7,955 nucleotides of DNA from Chromatiales bacterium (GCA_031177845.1 JAPSGG010000053.1:1-7955), one strand, 5' to 3'. Positions 1 through 6,394 are shown, counted from the first letter of the stretch. Notes: generated by a model not told the origin, from the letters alone. Numbers and translations are program-made.

Positions 1-250
1 TGAGACTCCAGACCCGCTGGCGAACAACAGCCGGATTGCTGCCCAGGGTGCATGAGCTGATCAAATCAGATCTTTTCGCGTCACCTTGCTAAACAACAAG
101 CCCCAAGGCGTGGATGGCAATCCGTTCACAGTTTTTAAGGCCACAAGTTGTTATGCTCGACCGCCCTAAAGGGTGCCTAGAATACTTTCTCACGCACATA
201 GGGGCAAACGCTGCATTGGCCCAGCGGCCTCAGACACGCCGCAGCAGACG
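1..250. other. Left-edge region without a supportable gene
   Basis: I see no convincing gene here. Two forward frames are open from the left edge: one closes at a TGA at 53-55 and the other at a TAA at 90-92. Either could be the last codons of a gene lying mostly outside the window, but neither peptide is recognisable. A short CCCT/AGGG inverted repeat near 165-174 has too small a loop and no T-tract, so I do not call it a terminator. The 3' part of the gap (261-316) holds the candidate Pho box listed separately. Confidence 0.5.
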
Positions 251-260
251 GCATGTTAGT

Positions 261-316
261 CGGTAACCAAAAATTAACCACTTCTTAAATTCGCTGTAAC
301 AAAATTCGCCCAGACT
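261..316 (+). promoter_or_regulatory. Candidate four-unit Pho box and promoter for plcP-agt
   Basis: Four heptamers start exactly 11 bp apart with 4-bp spacers: CGGTAAC at 261-267, AATTAAC at 272-278, TCTTAAA at 283-289 and CTGTAAC at 294-300. All share TAAC or TAAA in the last four positions. PhoB sites are direct repeats of a 7-bp unit (consensus CTGTCAT or CTGTAAC-like) with 4-bp, often AT-rich spacers, so the phasing is diagnostic even though the inner units are weak. Ten bp after the last unit lies CAGACT (311-316), a poor but correctly placed -10 candidate (3 of 6 matches). A start near 323 would leave a leader of about 28 nt containing AAGGA. The function of the downstream genes in phosphate-starvation lipid remodelling supports the call. 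Binding by PhoB is inferred. Confidence 0.6.
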
Positions 317-350
317 TCGCGCTCGTGATAACGAAGGATCATTTGGAGCG

Positions 351-1166
351 ATGGGCTCAATTTATCGCATGCGCCCGTTGAGATTCCGGGCCATCTGGAT
401 TTCTGACGTGCACCTGGGCTCCAAGGGTTGCAAAGCAGAGTATCTGCTCGATTTTCTCAAGTGCACCGAGTCGGAGTATCTCTACCTGCTGGGCGACATC
501 ATCGACATCTGGGCTATGCGGCGCGGCCTTTACTGGCCTCAGACCCATAACAACGTAGTCCGCACCGTCCTGGGCAAGGCCAAGCACGGCACCAAGGTCA
601 TCTATATCCCCGGCAATCACGACGATCGCTTCCGCGACTACGTGGGCACGACCTTCGGCAACGTGGAGCTGCGAATGCGTGCGATTCACGAAACGGCCGA
701 CGGGCGCCGCCTGCTGATGCTGCATGGCGACGAGTTCGATCACGTCATCCGCTACAGCAAGTTCATCGGACATTTGGGCGATCGTGCCTACACATTCCTG
801 CTCAAGTTCAACCGCCTGGTGAATTACGTGCGCCGCAAGCTCGGGCTGCCGTATTGGTCCATCGCGGCTTACCTCAAACACAAGGTCAAGAATGCTGTCA
901 ACGTCATCAGCGATTTCGAGCGTACCGTCGCTCAGGAGGCGGCATGCTGGCGCGTGGATGGACTGGTTTGCGGCCACATTCATCACGCACAGATCAAGTG
1001 GATCAACGGCGTGCTTTACTGCAACGATGGAGATTGGGTGGAGAGCTGCACGGCGCTCGTCGAGGCGCACGACGGCGCGCTGCATCTGCTCCACTGGGCC
1101 GACGACATATACTCCCTGCTGCCGGCCGGCGCAGAGCTGGCTGTGGCCGAGGAGAAGATCGCTTGA
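351..1166 (+). CDS. plcP: PlcP-type phospholipase C (LpxH-superfamily metallophosphoesterase)
   Basis: This 271-aa cytoplasmic metallophosphoesterase has all the metal-site motifs of the calcineurin fold: D19-x-H21 (SDVHLG), GD49-x-x-D52, G-N89-H90-D91, H125 (HGDEFD) and G-H209-x-H211 (GHIHHA). This superfamily (COG2908) is commonly labelled UDP-2,3-diacylglucosamine diphosphatase (LpxH). Features such as SDVHLGSKGC, YWPQTHNN, HETADGRR, VKNAVN..SDFER and GDWVESC match the branch containing PlcP of Sinorhizobium and marine bacteria. PlcP is a metal-dependent phospholipase C that removes phosphocholine or phosphoethanolamine headgroups during phosphate starvation and releases diacylglycerol. 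The directly overlapping glycosyltransferase and the upstream Pho box favour PlcP over a lipid A role. The start at 351 has AAGGA at 334-338. M7 (369) is an alternative nearer to the usual family start but has no better ribosome site. The protein looks intact. LpxH activity on lipid A precursors is the main alternative. Confidence 0.8.
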   Translation: MGSIYRMRPLRFRAIWISDVHLGSKGCKAEYLLDFLKCTESEYLYLLGDIIDIWAMRRGLYWPQTHNNVVRTVLGKAKHGTKVIYIPGNHDDRFRDYVGTTFGNVELRMRAIHETADGRRLLMLHGDEFDHVIRYSKFIGHLGDRAYTFLLKFNRLVNYVRRKLGLPYWSIAAYLKHKVKNAVNVISDFERTVAQEAACWRVDGLVCGHIHHAQIKWINGVLYCNDGDWVESCTALVEAHDGALHLLHWADDIYSLLPAGAELAVAEEKIA

Positions 1167-2200
1167 AGATCGCCATCGTCACGGATGCCTGGGAGCCGCA
1201 GGTTAACGGCGTCGTCACCACGCTCAAAAATACGGTGAAATGCCTCGAATCATCGGGGCACACGGTGCTGCTCATCACACCTCAGCTGTTCAGAACCGTT
1301 CCCACGCCGACGTATCCGAGCATCCGGCTTGCGCTGCGCCCGGAGGCCAAAGTGGGACGGATACTGAAGGATTTCGCGCCCGATGCGATTCATATTGCCA
1401 CGGAAGGGCCATTGGGCTTGGCGGCACGCCGATACTGCAAGCGGGTGGGCATCGGATTCACGACCTCCTATCACACGCGGTTTCCGGAATATATCCGTAT
1501 GCGCCTGGCCGTGCCGCTGGGCGTGAGCTATGCCTGGCTGCGTGGATTTCATGCCGCCGCCAAGCGCACCCTGGTGACGACGGAATCGCAGCGCCAGGGA
1601 CTCGCTGCCCGCGGGTTTGAAAATCTGGCAGTCTGGCCCAGAGGGGTGGACACGGAACTGTTCGATCCGCGCAGGTCGATCACTCTCGACGATGCGCGGC
1701 CCATTGCTATGTACGCCGGCCGGGTCGCCATGGAGAAGAATCTCGAGGCCTTCCTATCGCTGGCGCTGCCGGGTACGAAATACGTGGTCGGCGACGGGCC
1801 AGACCTTGCAAGCCTGCGGCGCAAGTTCCCGCACGCGAGATTCACGGGCTATAAATATGGTGAGGAGCTAGCGGGCTATCTCGCGGCCGCGGATGTGTTC
1901 GTATTCCCGAGCCGCACGGATACCTTCGGCCTGGTGATGTTGGAGGCCATGGCCTGCGGCGTGCCGGTGGCCGCCTATCCGGTTGCCGGTCCGGTGGACC
2001 TCATCGCGCAGGGCGTGACCGGCGCCTTGAATGATGACCTGAGAATCGCCGTCTTGACGGCGCTTACTCTGGATGGCGCCGCGGCCCTGCGTTTTGCGCG
2101 GACACGCTCGTGGCAGGCGGCCACGGAACGCTTCATCGACCACCTCTTCGTCGACTGCATTTACGAACCCGAATTTTTAGATCAGACCGTCTGCCGCTAA
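1163..2200 (+). CDS. agt: GT4-family glycosyltransferase, probable diacylglycerol glycosyltransferase (Agt)
   Basis: The start is set at TTG 1163, so the protein is 345 aa and its first codon overlaps the plcP stop (TTGA). GGAG at 1151-1154 supplies the ribosome site, and the protein begins with the GT-B opening KIAIVTDAWEPQVNGVV. The open frame continues upstream to 854 but is only a shadow of plcP. The N-terminal acceptor domain has the glycine-rich NG loop at 15-16, EGPLG at 81-85 and YHTRFPEYIRMR at 103-114. The C-terminal donor domain has YAGR at 184-187, VVGDGP at 208-213, and the catalytic E-x7-E motif in the form D253-x7-E261 (TDTFGLVMLEAMACGVPV). Asp in the first position is, from memory, common in this subfamily. 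As Agt it would transfer a sugar to the diacylglycerol made by PlcP, giving a phosphorus-free glycolipid. The sugar donor cannot be read from sequence. Translational coupling to plcP is likely. Confidence 0.8.
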   Translation: MKIAIVTDAWEPQVNGVVTTLKNTVKCLESSGHTVLLITPQLFRTVPTPTYPSIRLALRPEAKVGRILKDFAPDAIHIATEGPLGLAARRYCKRVGIGFTTSYHTRFPEYIRMRLAVPLGVSYAWLRGFHAAAKRTLVTTESQRQGLAARGFENLAVWPRGVDTELFDPRRSITLDDARPIAMYAGRVAMEKNLEAFLSLALPGTKYVVGDGPDLASLRRKFPHARFTGYKYGEELAGYLAAADVFVFPSRTDTFGLVMLEAMACGVPVAAYPVAGPVDLIAQGVTGALNDDLRIAVLTALTLDGAAALRFARTRSWQAATERFIDHLFVDCIYEPEFLDQTVCR

Positions 2201-2273
2201 GGGCTTGCTATTTGCGCATCGCTTCGTGGACCGCTTCGGTCAGGCAGGCTGGTCGAAAGACATCACGCATGAT

Positions 2274-2846
2274 ATGCAGCGAACCGATGCTCTGTTTGCG
2301 CTCATCTGCCTTTTGATGGTCGGCTGCGGCCAAGGTCAGTCGGACACTGTGGCGGCAATTGAAGCGCCTCCCCGGGCGTTCGCCACGGCTCGTGTCTGCA
2401 TTCTGACGTCCACCGATGCCTTGATATTGCCCGTCGAGGTGGCCGCCGATGAGGCCGAGCGGGCACGTGGCCTGATGGGACGCGCGCACTTGCCCGCGAA
2501 CGCGGGCATGCTGTTCGTTTATCCGGAGACACAGCCGCCGGAGAATGGCTTCTGGATGTTCCGCACCCATCTCCCGCTCGACATTGCCTTCATCGATTCC
2601 GAGAGCCTTATTCTGTCCATCCAAACGATGCGGCCATGCCAGAGTCTCAACCCCCAGCGATGTCCTTCCTATTACGCCGATGCGCCGTATCAAACTGCCC
2701 TAGAAGTGAATGCAGGCTTTTTCGCTTCGCACGGTATCGAGTCCGGAGATCGGGTGATCATGGTGGAGCACGACAGGTGTCCCCGCGGTGAACATCTGCT
2801 TGAGGGCACGCAACATGGAGTCCAAGCGCGCAAAAGACCGGGTTAG
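2274..2846 (+). CDS. DUF192 family protein with lipoprotein-like N-terminus
   Basis: This 190-aa protein carries the DUF192 (COG1430) domain over residues 50-162: ERARGLMGR at 62-70, GMLFVYPE at 78-85, FWMFRTHLPLDIAFID at 93-108, and the closing ALEVNAGFFASHGI..GDRV at 142-161. The family is widespread, small, exported and without an agreed function. The chosen ATG gives a short basic N-terminus (R3), a hydrophobic run at 6-17 and Cys18. VGC resembles a lipobox, but Met at -3 is atypical, so lipidation is uncertain. An earlier in-frame TTG at 2205 would add 23 polar residues before the hydrophobic segment and is disfavoured. No strong ribosome site precedes the ATG; GAAAGA at 2255-2260 is distant. 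The protein has extra cysteines at 122, 130 and 169. It lies 73 nt after agt on the same strand with no evident terminator between, so read-through from the Pho promoter is possible. Confidence 0.85.
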   Translation: MQRTDALFALICLLMVGCGQGQSDTVAAIEAPPRAFATARVCILTSTDALILPVEVAADEAERARGLMGRAHLPANAGMLFVYPETQPPENGFWMFRTHLPLDIAFIDSESLILSIQTMRPCQSLNPQRCPSYYADAPYQTALEVNAGFFASHGIESGDRVIMVEHDRCPRGEHLLEGTQHGVQARKRPG

Positions 2847-2886
2847 AGATCGGCCGGCGGTTGCCAAAGCAACAGAGAGGCTGGTG

Positions 2887-2922
2887 AAAAGCAGGCCGTC
2901 GCTTGGCGCGACGGCCTGGCTT
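2887..2922 (-). terminator. Intrinsic terminator of the aldehyde dehydrogenase gene
   Basis: A perfect 10-bp stem (AGGCCGTCGC at 2893-2902 with GCGACGGCCT at 2908-2917) encloses a 5-nt loop. A further 4 bp pair (AAGC with GCTT at 2919-2922) across a one-base bulge at 2918. Read on the minus strand the hairpin ends in GCTTTTC, so it has a short U-tract and serves the aldehyde dehydrogenase, whose stop lies about 40 nt away. On the plus strand the 3' side lacks a T-run, so it would act only weakly for the DUF192 gene, which ends 40 nt upstream. Confidence 0.8.
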
Positions 2923-2929
2923 ACCGCTA

Positions 2930-2946
2930 GCGCCGCATGGCGGCGC
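2930..2946. repeat. Short GC-rich inverted repeat in the convergent gap
   Basis: GCGCCGC at 2930-2936 pairs with GCGGCGC at 2940-2946 across a 3-nt loop. It lies between the aldehyde dehydrogenase stop and the main terminator. No T-tract follows on either strand. It may add to transcript-end stability or transcriptional pausing, but this is inference. Confidence 0.45.
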
Positions 2947-2959
2947 CGTGCAGCCTTGA

Positions 2960-4474
2960 TTACCCGAGATTGATGCACACCGACTTGGTCTCGAGATAGT
3001 TCTTCAGTACCTCGTGGCCCATCTCGCGACCCCAGCCGGACTGCTTGTAACCACCGAACGGTAGTGCGGCGTCGAAGATGTTGTAGCAATTGATCCACAC
3101 CGTCCCGGAGCGCAGCTTCGCCGCCAGACTATGGGCCTTGCCGACATCCTTGGTCCAGATGCCCGCCGCCAGGCCGTACACGGTCTCGTTGGCTGCCGCG
3201 ACCAGGGCGTCGTCCATGTCCTTGAACGGCGTGGCGGTGACCACCGGCCCAAAGATCTCCTCGCGACACACCTTCATCTCCGGTTTGGTGTCCACGAGCA
3301 CGGTCGGCTCCACGAAATAGCCTTTGTCTCCGCGCCGTTTGCCGCCGCTCACGGCCCGTGCCCCTTCGCTGGCACCTAACTCGAGATAACCCGTCACACG
3401 CTCAAACTGATCGCGCGAGACCAGCGGACCCATTTCGGTGCTGGGATCGAGTCCCGGCCCGAGCTTCATCTTGGAAGCGACATCGGAGACGCCCTGGGCG
3501 ACTTTATCGAACACGTTCTCCTGTACGAACAGGCGCGAACCCGCAGCGCAGCACTGACCATGATTGAAGAAGATCGAATTGGCCGCACCCGGGATGGCAG
3601 TCTCCATATCGGCATCGGCCAGCACGATATTGGGCGATTTACCGCCCAGCTCCAGCGAGACCTTCTTTAGGTTGCCAGCGGCGGCCTTCACGATCATTCG
3701 TCCGACCTCAGTGGATCCGGTGAACGCGACCTTGTCCACGTCCGGATGGGCAGCTAATGGCCCGCCGGCCTCTTCGCCTAGACCGGTCACGATGTTGACC
3801 ACACCGTCCGGGACGCCGGCCTCTTGGATCAGCTCGCCGAGCTTTAATGCCGATAGGGGGGTTTCCTCGGCTGGCTTGAGCACGATCGTGCACCCACAGG
3901 CGAGCGCCGGCGCCAGCTTCCAGGCCGCCATCAACAATGGAAAGTTCCACGGGATGATCTGCCCCACCACCCCGACGGGTTCCTTGATCGTATAGGCATG
4001 GAATTGCGCGCCTGGGGCATACGGCACGGATAGCGAAATCGTGTCGCCCTCGATTTTGGTCGCCCAGCCGGCCATGTAGTGAAACATGTCCGCGGACAGC
4101 GGGACGTCAGCGACGCGTGCAACGGAGATGGGCTTACCGTTGTCCAGTGATTCAAGCTGCGCCAGCTCCTCCAGATTGTCTAGGATCAGATCGCCGATCT
4201 TCCAGATGATGCGTCCGCGCTCGGACGGCGTCATGCCCATCCACACACGCGCTTCGAAGGCCCGTCGGGCAGCTGCGACCGCGCGGTCGATGTCCTCGTG
4301 ATTGCCCGCCGGTACGTGGGCGATGATCTCTTCGGTCGCGGGATTGTAAACGTCAATAGTCTGGCCCGAGGCCGAGTCGACCCAATCACCATTGATCAGC
4401 ATCTTGCGCTGCTCGGCGATGAATTGCTGTACGTTTTGGTTCAACTGCACTTCTTGTGCTACCGCTGCATTCAT
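2960..4474 (-). CDS. NAD(P)+-dependent aldehyde dehydrogenase
   Basis: This 504-aa protein is of the ALDH superfamily and oxidises an aldehyde to the acid with NAD(P)+ in the cytoplasm. All hallmarks are intact: oxyanion-hole Asn177 in IPWNFP, Lys200 of LKPAEETP, the Rossmann-loop FTGSTEVG at 251-258, general base Glu275 in LELGGKSP, and nucleophile Cys309 in NHGQCCAAGSR. The EEIFGPVV motif and the C-terminal PFGGYKQSGWGREMG are also present. Its length and the Cys-Cys at the active site resemble the class 1/2-like group that includes phenylacetaldehyde and other broad-substrate dehydrogenases, but the substrate cannot be read. The start at 4474 has a strong AAGGAGT ribosome site (4483-4489, 8 nt spacing). 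The gene stands alone, convergent with DUF192 and divergent from the GNAT gene, and ends in its own terminator. It has no visible functional link to the phosphate genes. Confidence 0.95.
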   Translation of the reverse strand: MNAAVAQEVQLNQNVQQFIAEQRKMLINGDWVDSASGQTIDVYNPATEEIIAHVPAGNHEDIDRAVAAARRAFEARVWMGMTPSERGRIIWKIGDLILDNLEELAQLESLDNGKPISVARVADVPLSADMFHYMAGWATKIEGDTISLSVPYAPGAQFHAYTIKEPVGVVGQIIPWNFPLLMAAWKLAPALACGCTIVLKPAEETPLSALKLGELIQEAGVPDGVVNIVTGLGEEAGGPLAAHPDVDKVAFTGSTEVGRMIVKAAAGNLKKVSLELGGKSPNIVLADADMETAIPGAANSIFFNHGQCCAAGSRLFVQENVFDKVAQGVSDVASKMKLGPGLDPSTEMGPLVSRDQFERVTGYLELGASEGARAVSGGKRRGDKGYFVEPTVLVDTKPEMKVCREEIFGPVVTATPFKDMDDALVAAANETVYGLAAGIWTKDVGKAHSLAAKLRSGTVWINCYNIFDAALPFGGYKQSGWGREMGHEVLKNYLETKSVCINLG

Positions 4475-4739
4475 AGTTGATCACTCCTTCAAGTTGAATG
4501 GTTCTAAGGCTGCACAGAGTGCGCTGCCCTTCTTAACCGTTCGTCCTGAGGCGCATTCGACGTTCTCTCAGCAACACACACGGCACACAGTCCTTATGGG
4601 CTTTGTACTATCCTTAGTGCGGAAGTGCAATATACGGGCGATCGCTGTGTCATTATAACAGGGTTAGGAGTGGGGCTATCGACGCGCTCAATCTCGAGAT
4701 ACTTGCCATCGTATATGCGAAGGGTCGGGGTCGCCTGGC
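4475..4739. promoter_or_regulatory. Divergent intergenic region between aldehyde dehydrogenase and GNAT
   Basis: This gap must hold the promoters of both flanking genes. The only notable elements are weak. On the plus strand TATAAC at 4654-4659 is a good -10 match (5 of 6) but has no recognisable -35. On the minus strand TTGCAC (4625-4630) and TACAAA (4602-4607) are separated by 17 bp and could drive the dehydrogenase. A single GTGTCAT at 4647-4653 has no 11-bp-phased partner, so it is not a Pho box. No terminator or RNA gene is seen. Confidence 0.3.
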
Positions 4740-5321
4740 ATGGAAATCAAGACAAGCAGACTGCTGCTCCGCGCATTCACGGGCGCCGACACACCGGCAT
4801 TTGTCACCTATCATGCTGAGCGCCGATACGCTGAGTTCTACGCGCCTGAGGAGACCACTAGCGGGCATGCACGAGAGCTTCTCCATCGCTTCATGCAGTG
4901 GGCGCGCGAACAGCCCCGGCGCAATTATCAGCTCGCCATCTGCAAGCTTCAGTCCACTTCGGAGCTCATTGGTTGCTGTGGGCTGCGCGTTGCGGATCTC
5001 GATCCTGGTTCAGCAGAATTCGGCATCGAGTTAGCGCCACGGTTTTGGGGTAGCAATTACGCACTGGAGACTACGCGTGCGCTTCTCGCGTTCGGATTTA
5101 GCGAACTGGGTTTGAAAAAAGTCCGGGGCATTACCGTGAGATCCCAGCGCACTGTCGCCCGAATGGCGCGTCGGTTCGGATTTACCGTGGTCGGCACGCA
5201 CTCTGGTCCGGCTTGGATGCGTGCGCGAGGATGGAGCCAAAGCGAATGGCAGCTCACGCGCGAGAGCTGGGAGGAAGCGCTAAACCACCGATCCAGATCA
5301 GCACCGCGACCGCCAGGTTGA
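4740..5321 (+). CDS. GNAT family N-acetyltransferase (RimJ/RimL type)
   Basis: This 193-aa protein has the Acetyltransf_3 layout. It opens with TSRLLLRAF at 5-13 and has the beta-strand YQLAICK at 63-69, LIGCCGLR at 76-83 and the acetyl-CoA loop region ELAPRFWGSNYALETTRALLAFGF at 97-120. It continues with LGLKKVRGITV at 123-133 and RMARRFGFTVVG at about 141-152. The family transfers acetyl groups from acetyl-CoA to protein N-termini or small amines; the substrate is unknown. The natural family end appears to be the LTRESWEEAL segment (172-181). The last 12 residues are encoded by DNA that on the other strand is the acr3 remnant, so the original stop seems to have been lost at a junction near 5283. 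The ribosome site is weak (AGGG at 4721-4724, too far). No operon partner is seen. Confidence 0.85.
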   Translation: MEIKTSRLLLRAFTGADTPAFVTYHAERRYAEFYAPEETTSGHARELLHRFMQWAREQPRRNYQLAICKLQSTSELIGCCGLRVADLDPGSAEFGIELAPRFWGSNYALETTRALLAFGFSELGLKKVRGITVRSQRTVARMARRFGFTVVGTHSGPAWMRARGWSQSEWQLTRESWEEALNHRSRSAPRPPG

Positions 5322-5443
5322 CGCTGGCGATCTAGAGGTTGCCGAGAAACTTGAACGCTCGTGGGAAGAAATTGCCCAGTGTAGCGCCGTGCGCCGATGG
5401 CGATCACCACTCACACCGTCAGGAAGCGCTCCAAACAGCTCAT
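5290..5443 (-). pseudogene. acr3: Remnant of an ACR3-type arsenite efflux gene
   Basis: Read on the minus strand from ATG 5443, the sequence gives MSCLERFLTV, then a TGA (5413-5411) where the family has Trp, then VVIAIGA. A frameshift follows, then GATLGNFFPRAFKFLGNL, a TAG (5334-5332) where Glu is usual, and IASVNLAVAVLIWI. This follows the usual ACR3 N-terminus (LERYLT..V, then a glycine-rich first helix, FPGAF, VNLPVAVLIW) almost residue for residue. Only about 50 of the roughly 350 codons remain; similarity stops near 5290, where the GNAT gene begins. The fossil start overlaps the arsC stop as ATGA, the arrangement of a coupled operon. The product would have been an inner-membrane arsenite extruder. 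It is certainly non-functional as it stands. Confidence 0.8.
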
Positions 5444-5946
5444 TCCTTGTGTCCGTGGCTTTCACCGATCTCGTCGAGGCGGCGTTTCAGACTGGCGCCA
5501 TCCAGCGACTTCAGCGGCAGCTGCGTGAAGTTGCGAATGCGGTTTTCGAGTTCGTGAAAGGCCGTGCGAAACGCCTGCAGCCTTTCGTGCGCAGCCCCCG
5601 ACCGCCGCTGGGCCGGCGGTGCTCCAGCGCGCGCAGATCGACTGACCTGGCCACACCAACCAGACTTCGCCGGCGGCGTTGTCGCAGACGGTGAACACGA
5701 AATCGAGCGGGGGCGCTTCTGGGCTGACAAATTCGTCCCAACGCTTGCTGCGCAATCCTTTGGTGGGCAGCTTCATTCGTTCAAGCACTTGTAAGGCTAA
5801 GGCATGCAGCTCGCCGGCAGGATGGCTCCCGGCACCGTAAGCCCGGAAGAGCGCCCTCTGCCCCAGTGGTTCAACAAGGCCTCTGCCATGATGCTGCGCG
5901 CCAAGTTGCCGGTGTAAAGAAAGAGGTCGTTGTAAGTCTGCTCACC
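5440..5946 (-). pseudogene. arsC: Frameshifted arsenate reductase (LMW-phosphatase type ArsC)
   Basis: Stitching three minus-strand frames recovers nearly the whole family. The first gives YNDLFLYTGNLARSIMAEALLNHWGRGR. After a shift near 5849-5850 come FRAYGAGSHPAGELHA, the LPTKGLRSKRWDEF segment and DFVFTVCDNAAGEVW. After a second shift in the five-C run at 5595-5599 come ERLQAFRTAFHELENRI and LPLKSLDGASLKRRLDEIG, ending at 5440. Family members are about 165 residues long; this spans about 168 codons. The nucleophile Cys of the CTGNSARS loop is Tyr (TAC, 5916-5914), and the loop Ser is Leu (5904-5902). The second resolving Cys (expected at the end of GEVC) is Trp (5662-5660). Two of three redox cysteines are therefore gone. 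No start codon is visible in the arsR-arsC gap. It lies 40 nt behind arsR and overlaps the acr3 stub. Confidence 0.88.
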
Positions 5947-5985
5947 CTTGCCCGCGCTCCTGCAAGTATGGGCTTGCGTCTCGTA

Positions 5986-6366
5986 TCAGCGCCCCCTCAC
6001 AGCGGATTTCTGGACGCGCTGATCCTTTGCGCGGTGTTGCGCCGGCATGGGGTTACAGTGGGTAACAGCACAGGCCTTGGTATGTCCCTGGCAACAGTTC
6101 TCGGTGAGATAGTTCAGCAACGCGTTCATGGTTTCGAAGCCGGCCGAATAGATGATCGACCGACTTGCGCGCCGGTTAGTTACCAGACCGGCGTGGCGCA
6201 GGTTGTTCAAGTGAAACAACAGCGTCGCCGCGGGCAGTCCAAGCCTTGCCGCAATCTCGCCTACCGGCGCGCCCTCCGGCCCCCGCTGGACCAGATAGCG
6301 GAAGGTGTCCAGGCGACTTTCATGCGCAAGCGCGCTCAGCGCCATGATGCTGTGAGCCTTTTCCAT
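5986..6366 (-). CDS. arsR: ArsR/SmtB-family arsenic-responsive repressor
   Basis: This 126-aa winged-helix repressor is still open from ATG 6366 to TGA. The ESRLDTFRYLVQRGPEG segment (16-32), the helix-turn-helix EIAARLGLPAATLLFHLNNLRHAGLV (37-62) and the wing at 63-76 are family-typical. Arsenite-binding cysteines appear to be Cys91, Cys92 and Cys99 (with Cys104) in NCCQGHTKAC after the last helix. This resembles the C-terminal site described for Acidithiobacillus ArsR rather than the recognition-helix site of plasmid ArsR. In the recognition helix, residue 50 is Leu (TTG) where Ser is usual (ATLSFHL), a single C-to-T change that could weaken DNA contact. The tail after Cys104 is polar and possibly extended. 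Its downstream partners arsC and acr3 are dead, so it is an orphan regulator, perhaps also decaying. TAAGG at 6380-6376 on the minus strand may be the ribosome site. Confidence 0.85.
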   Translation of the reverse strand: MEKAHSIMALSALAHESRLDTFRYLVQRGPEGAPVGEIAARLGLPAATLLFHLNNLRHAGLVTNRRASRSIIYSAGFETMNALLNYLTENCCQGHTKACAVTHCNPMPAQHRAKDQRVQKSAVRGR

Positions 6367-6371
6367 ATTCC

Positions 6372-6394
6372 AGCCTTATAGAAATATGGTGGCT
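6372..6394. promoter_or_regulatory. Candidate ArsR operator upstream of arsR
   Basis: An imperfect inverted repeat lies 5 to 28 bp before the arsR start. The left arm is AGCCTTATA (6372-6380), the centre is GAAA, and the right arm is TATGGTGGCT (6385-6394). AGCC/GGCT ends and ATA/TAT cores are symmetric with an offset of one base. ArsR repressors bind AT-rich imperfect palindromes over their own promoter. The overlap with the possible ribosome site and the lack of a clear -35/-10 pair keep this tentative. Confidence 0.3.

Noticed and set aside
287..309. Direct repeat AAATTCGC at 287-294 and 302-309
   Set aside because: The 15-bp period does not fit Pho boxes or other operators I can name, and the copies overlap the better-explained 11-bp-phased units. 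It is probably incidental.
854..1162. Long N-terminal extension of the glycosyltransferase frame
   Set aside because: It overlaps plcP in another frame and is rich in Arg and Gly with no domain similarity. The fold begins at KIAIVTDAW immediately after TTG 1163.
2208..2693. Minus-strand open frame opposite the DUF192 gene
   Set aside because: Its end (DVFRPACLTEAVHEAMRK) looked protein-like, but the rest is antisense to the clear DUF192 domain and no start or family match supports it.
4647..4653. GTGTCAT as a Pho box for the GNAT gene
   Set aside because: The heptamers 11 bp on either side (GGGCGAT and ACAGGGT) do not match, so the required phased repeat is absent.
5462..5788. Open minus-strand frame as an independent small gene
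   Set aside because: Its first half is the central part of ArsC and its second half is out of frame with the ArsC C-terminus, so it is a piece of the pseudogene.
5866..6381. Plus-strand open frame opposite arsR
   Set aside because: It is antisense to arsR and the arsC 5' end, both of which match known families. The plus-strand product is unrecognisable.
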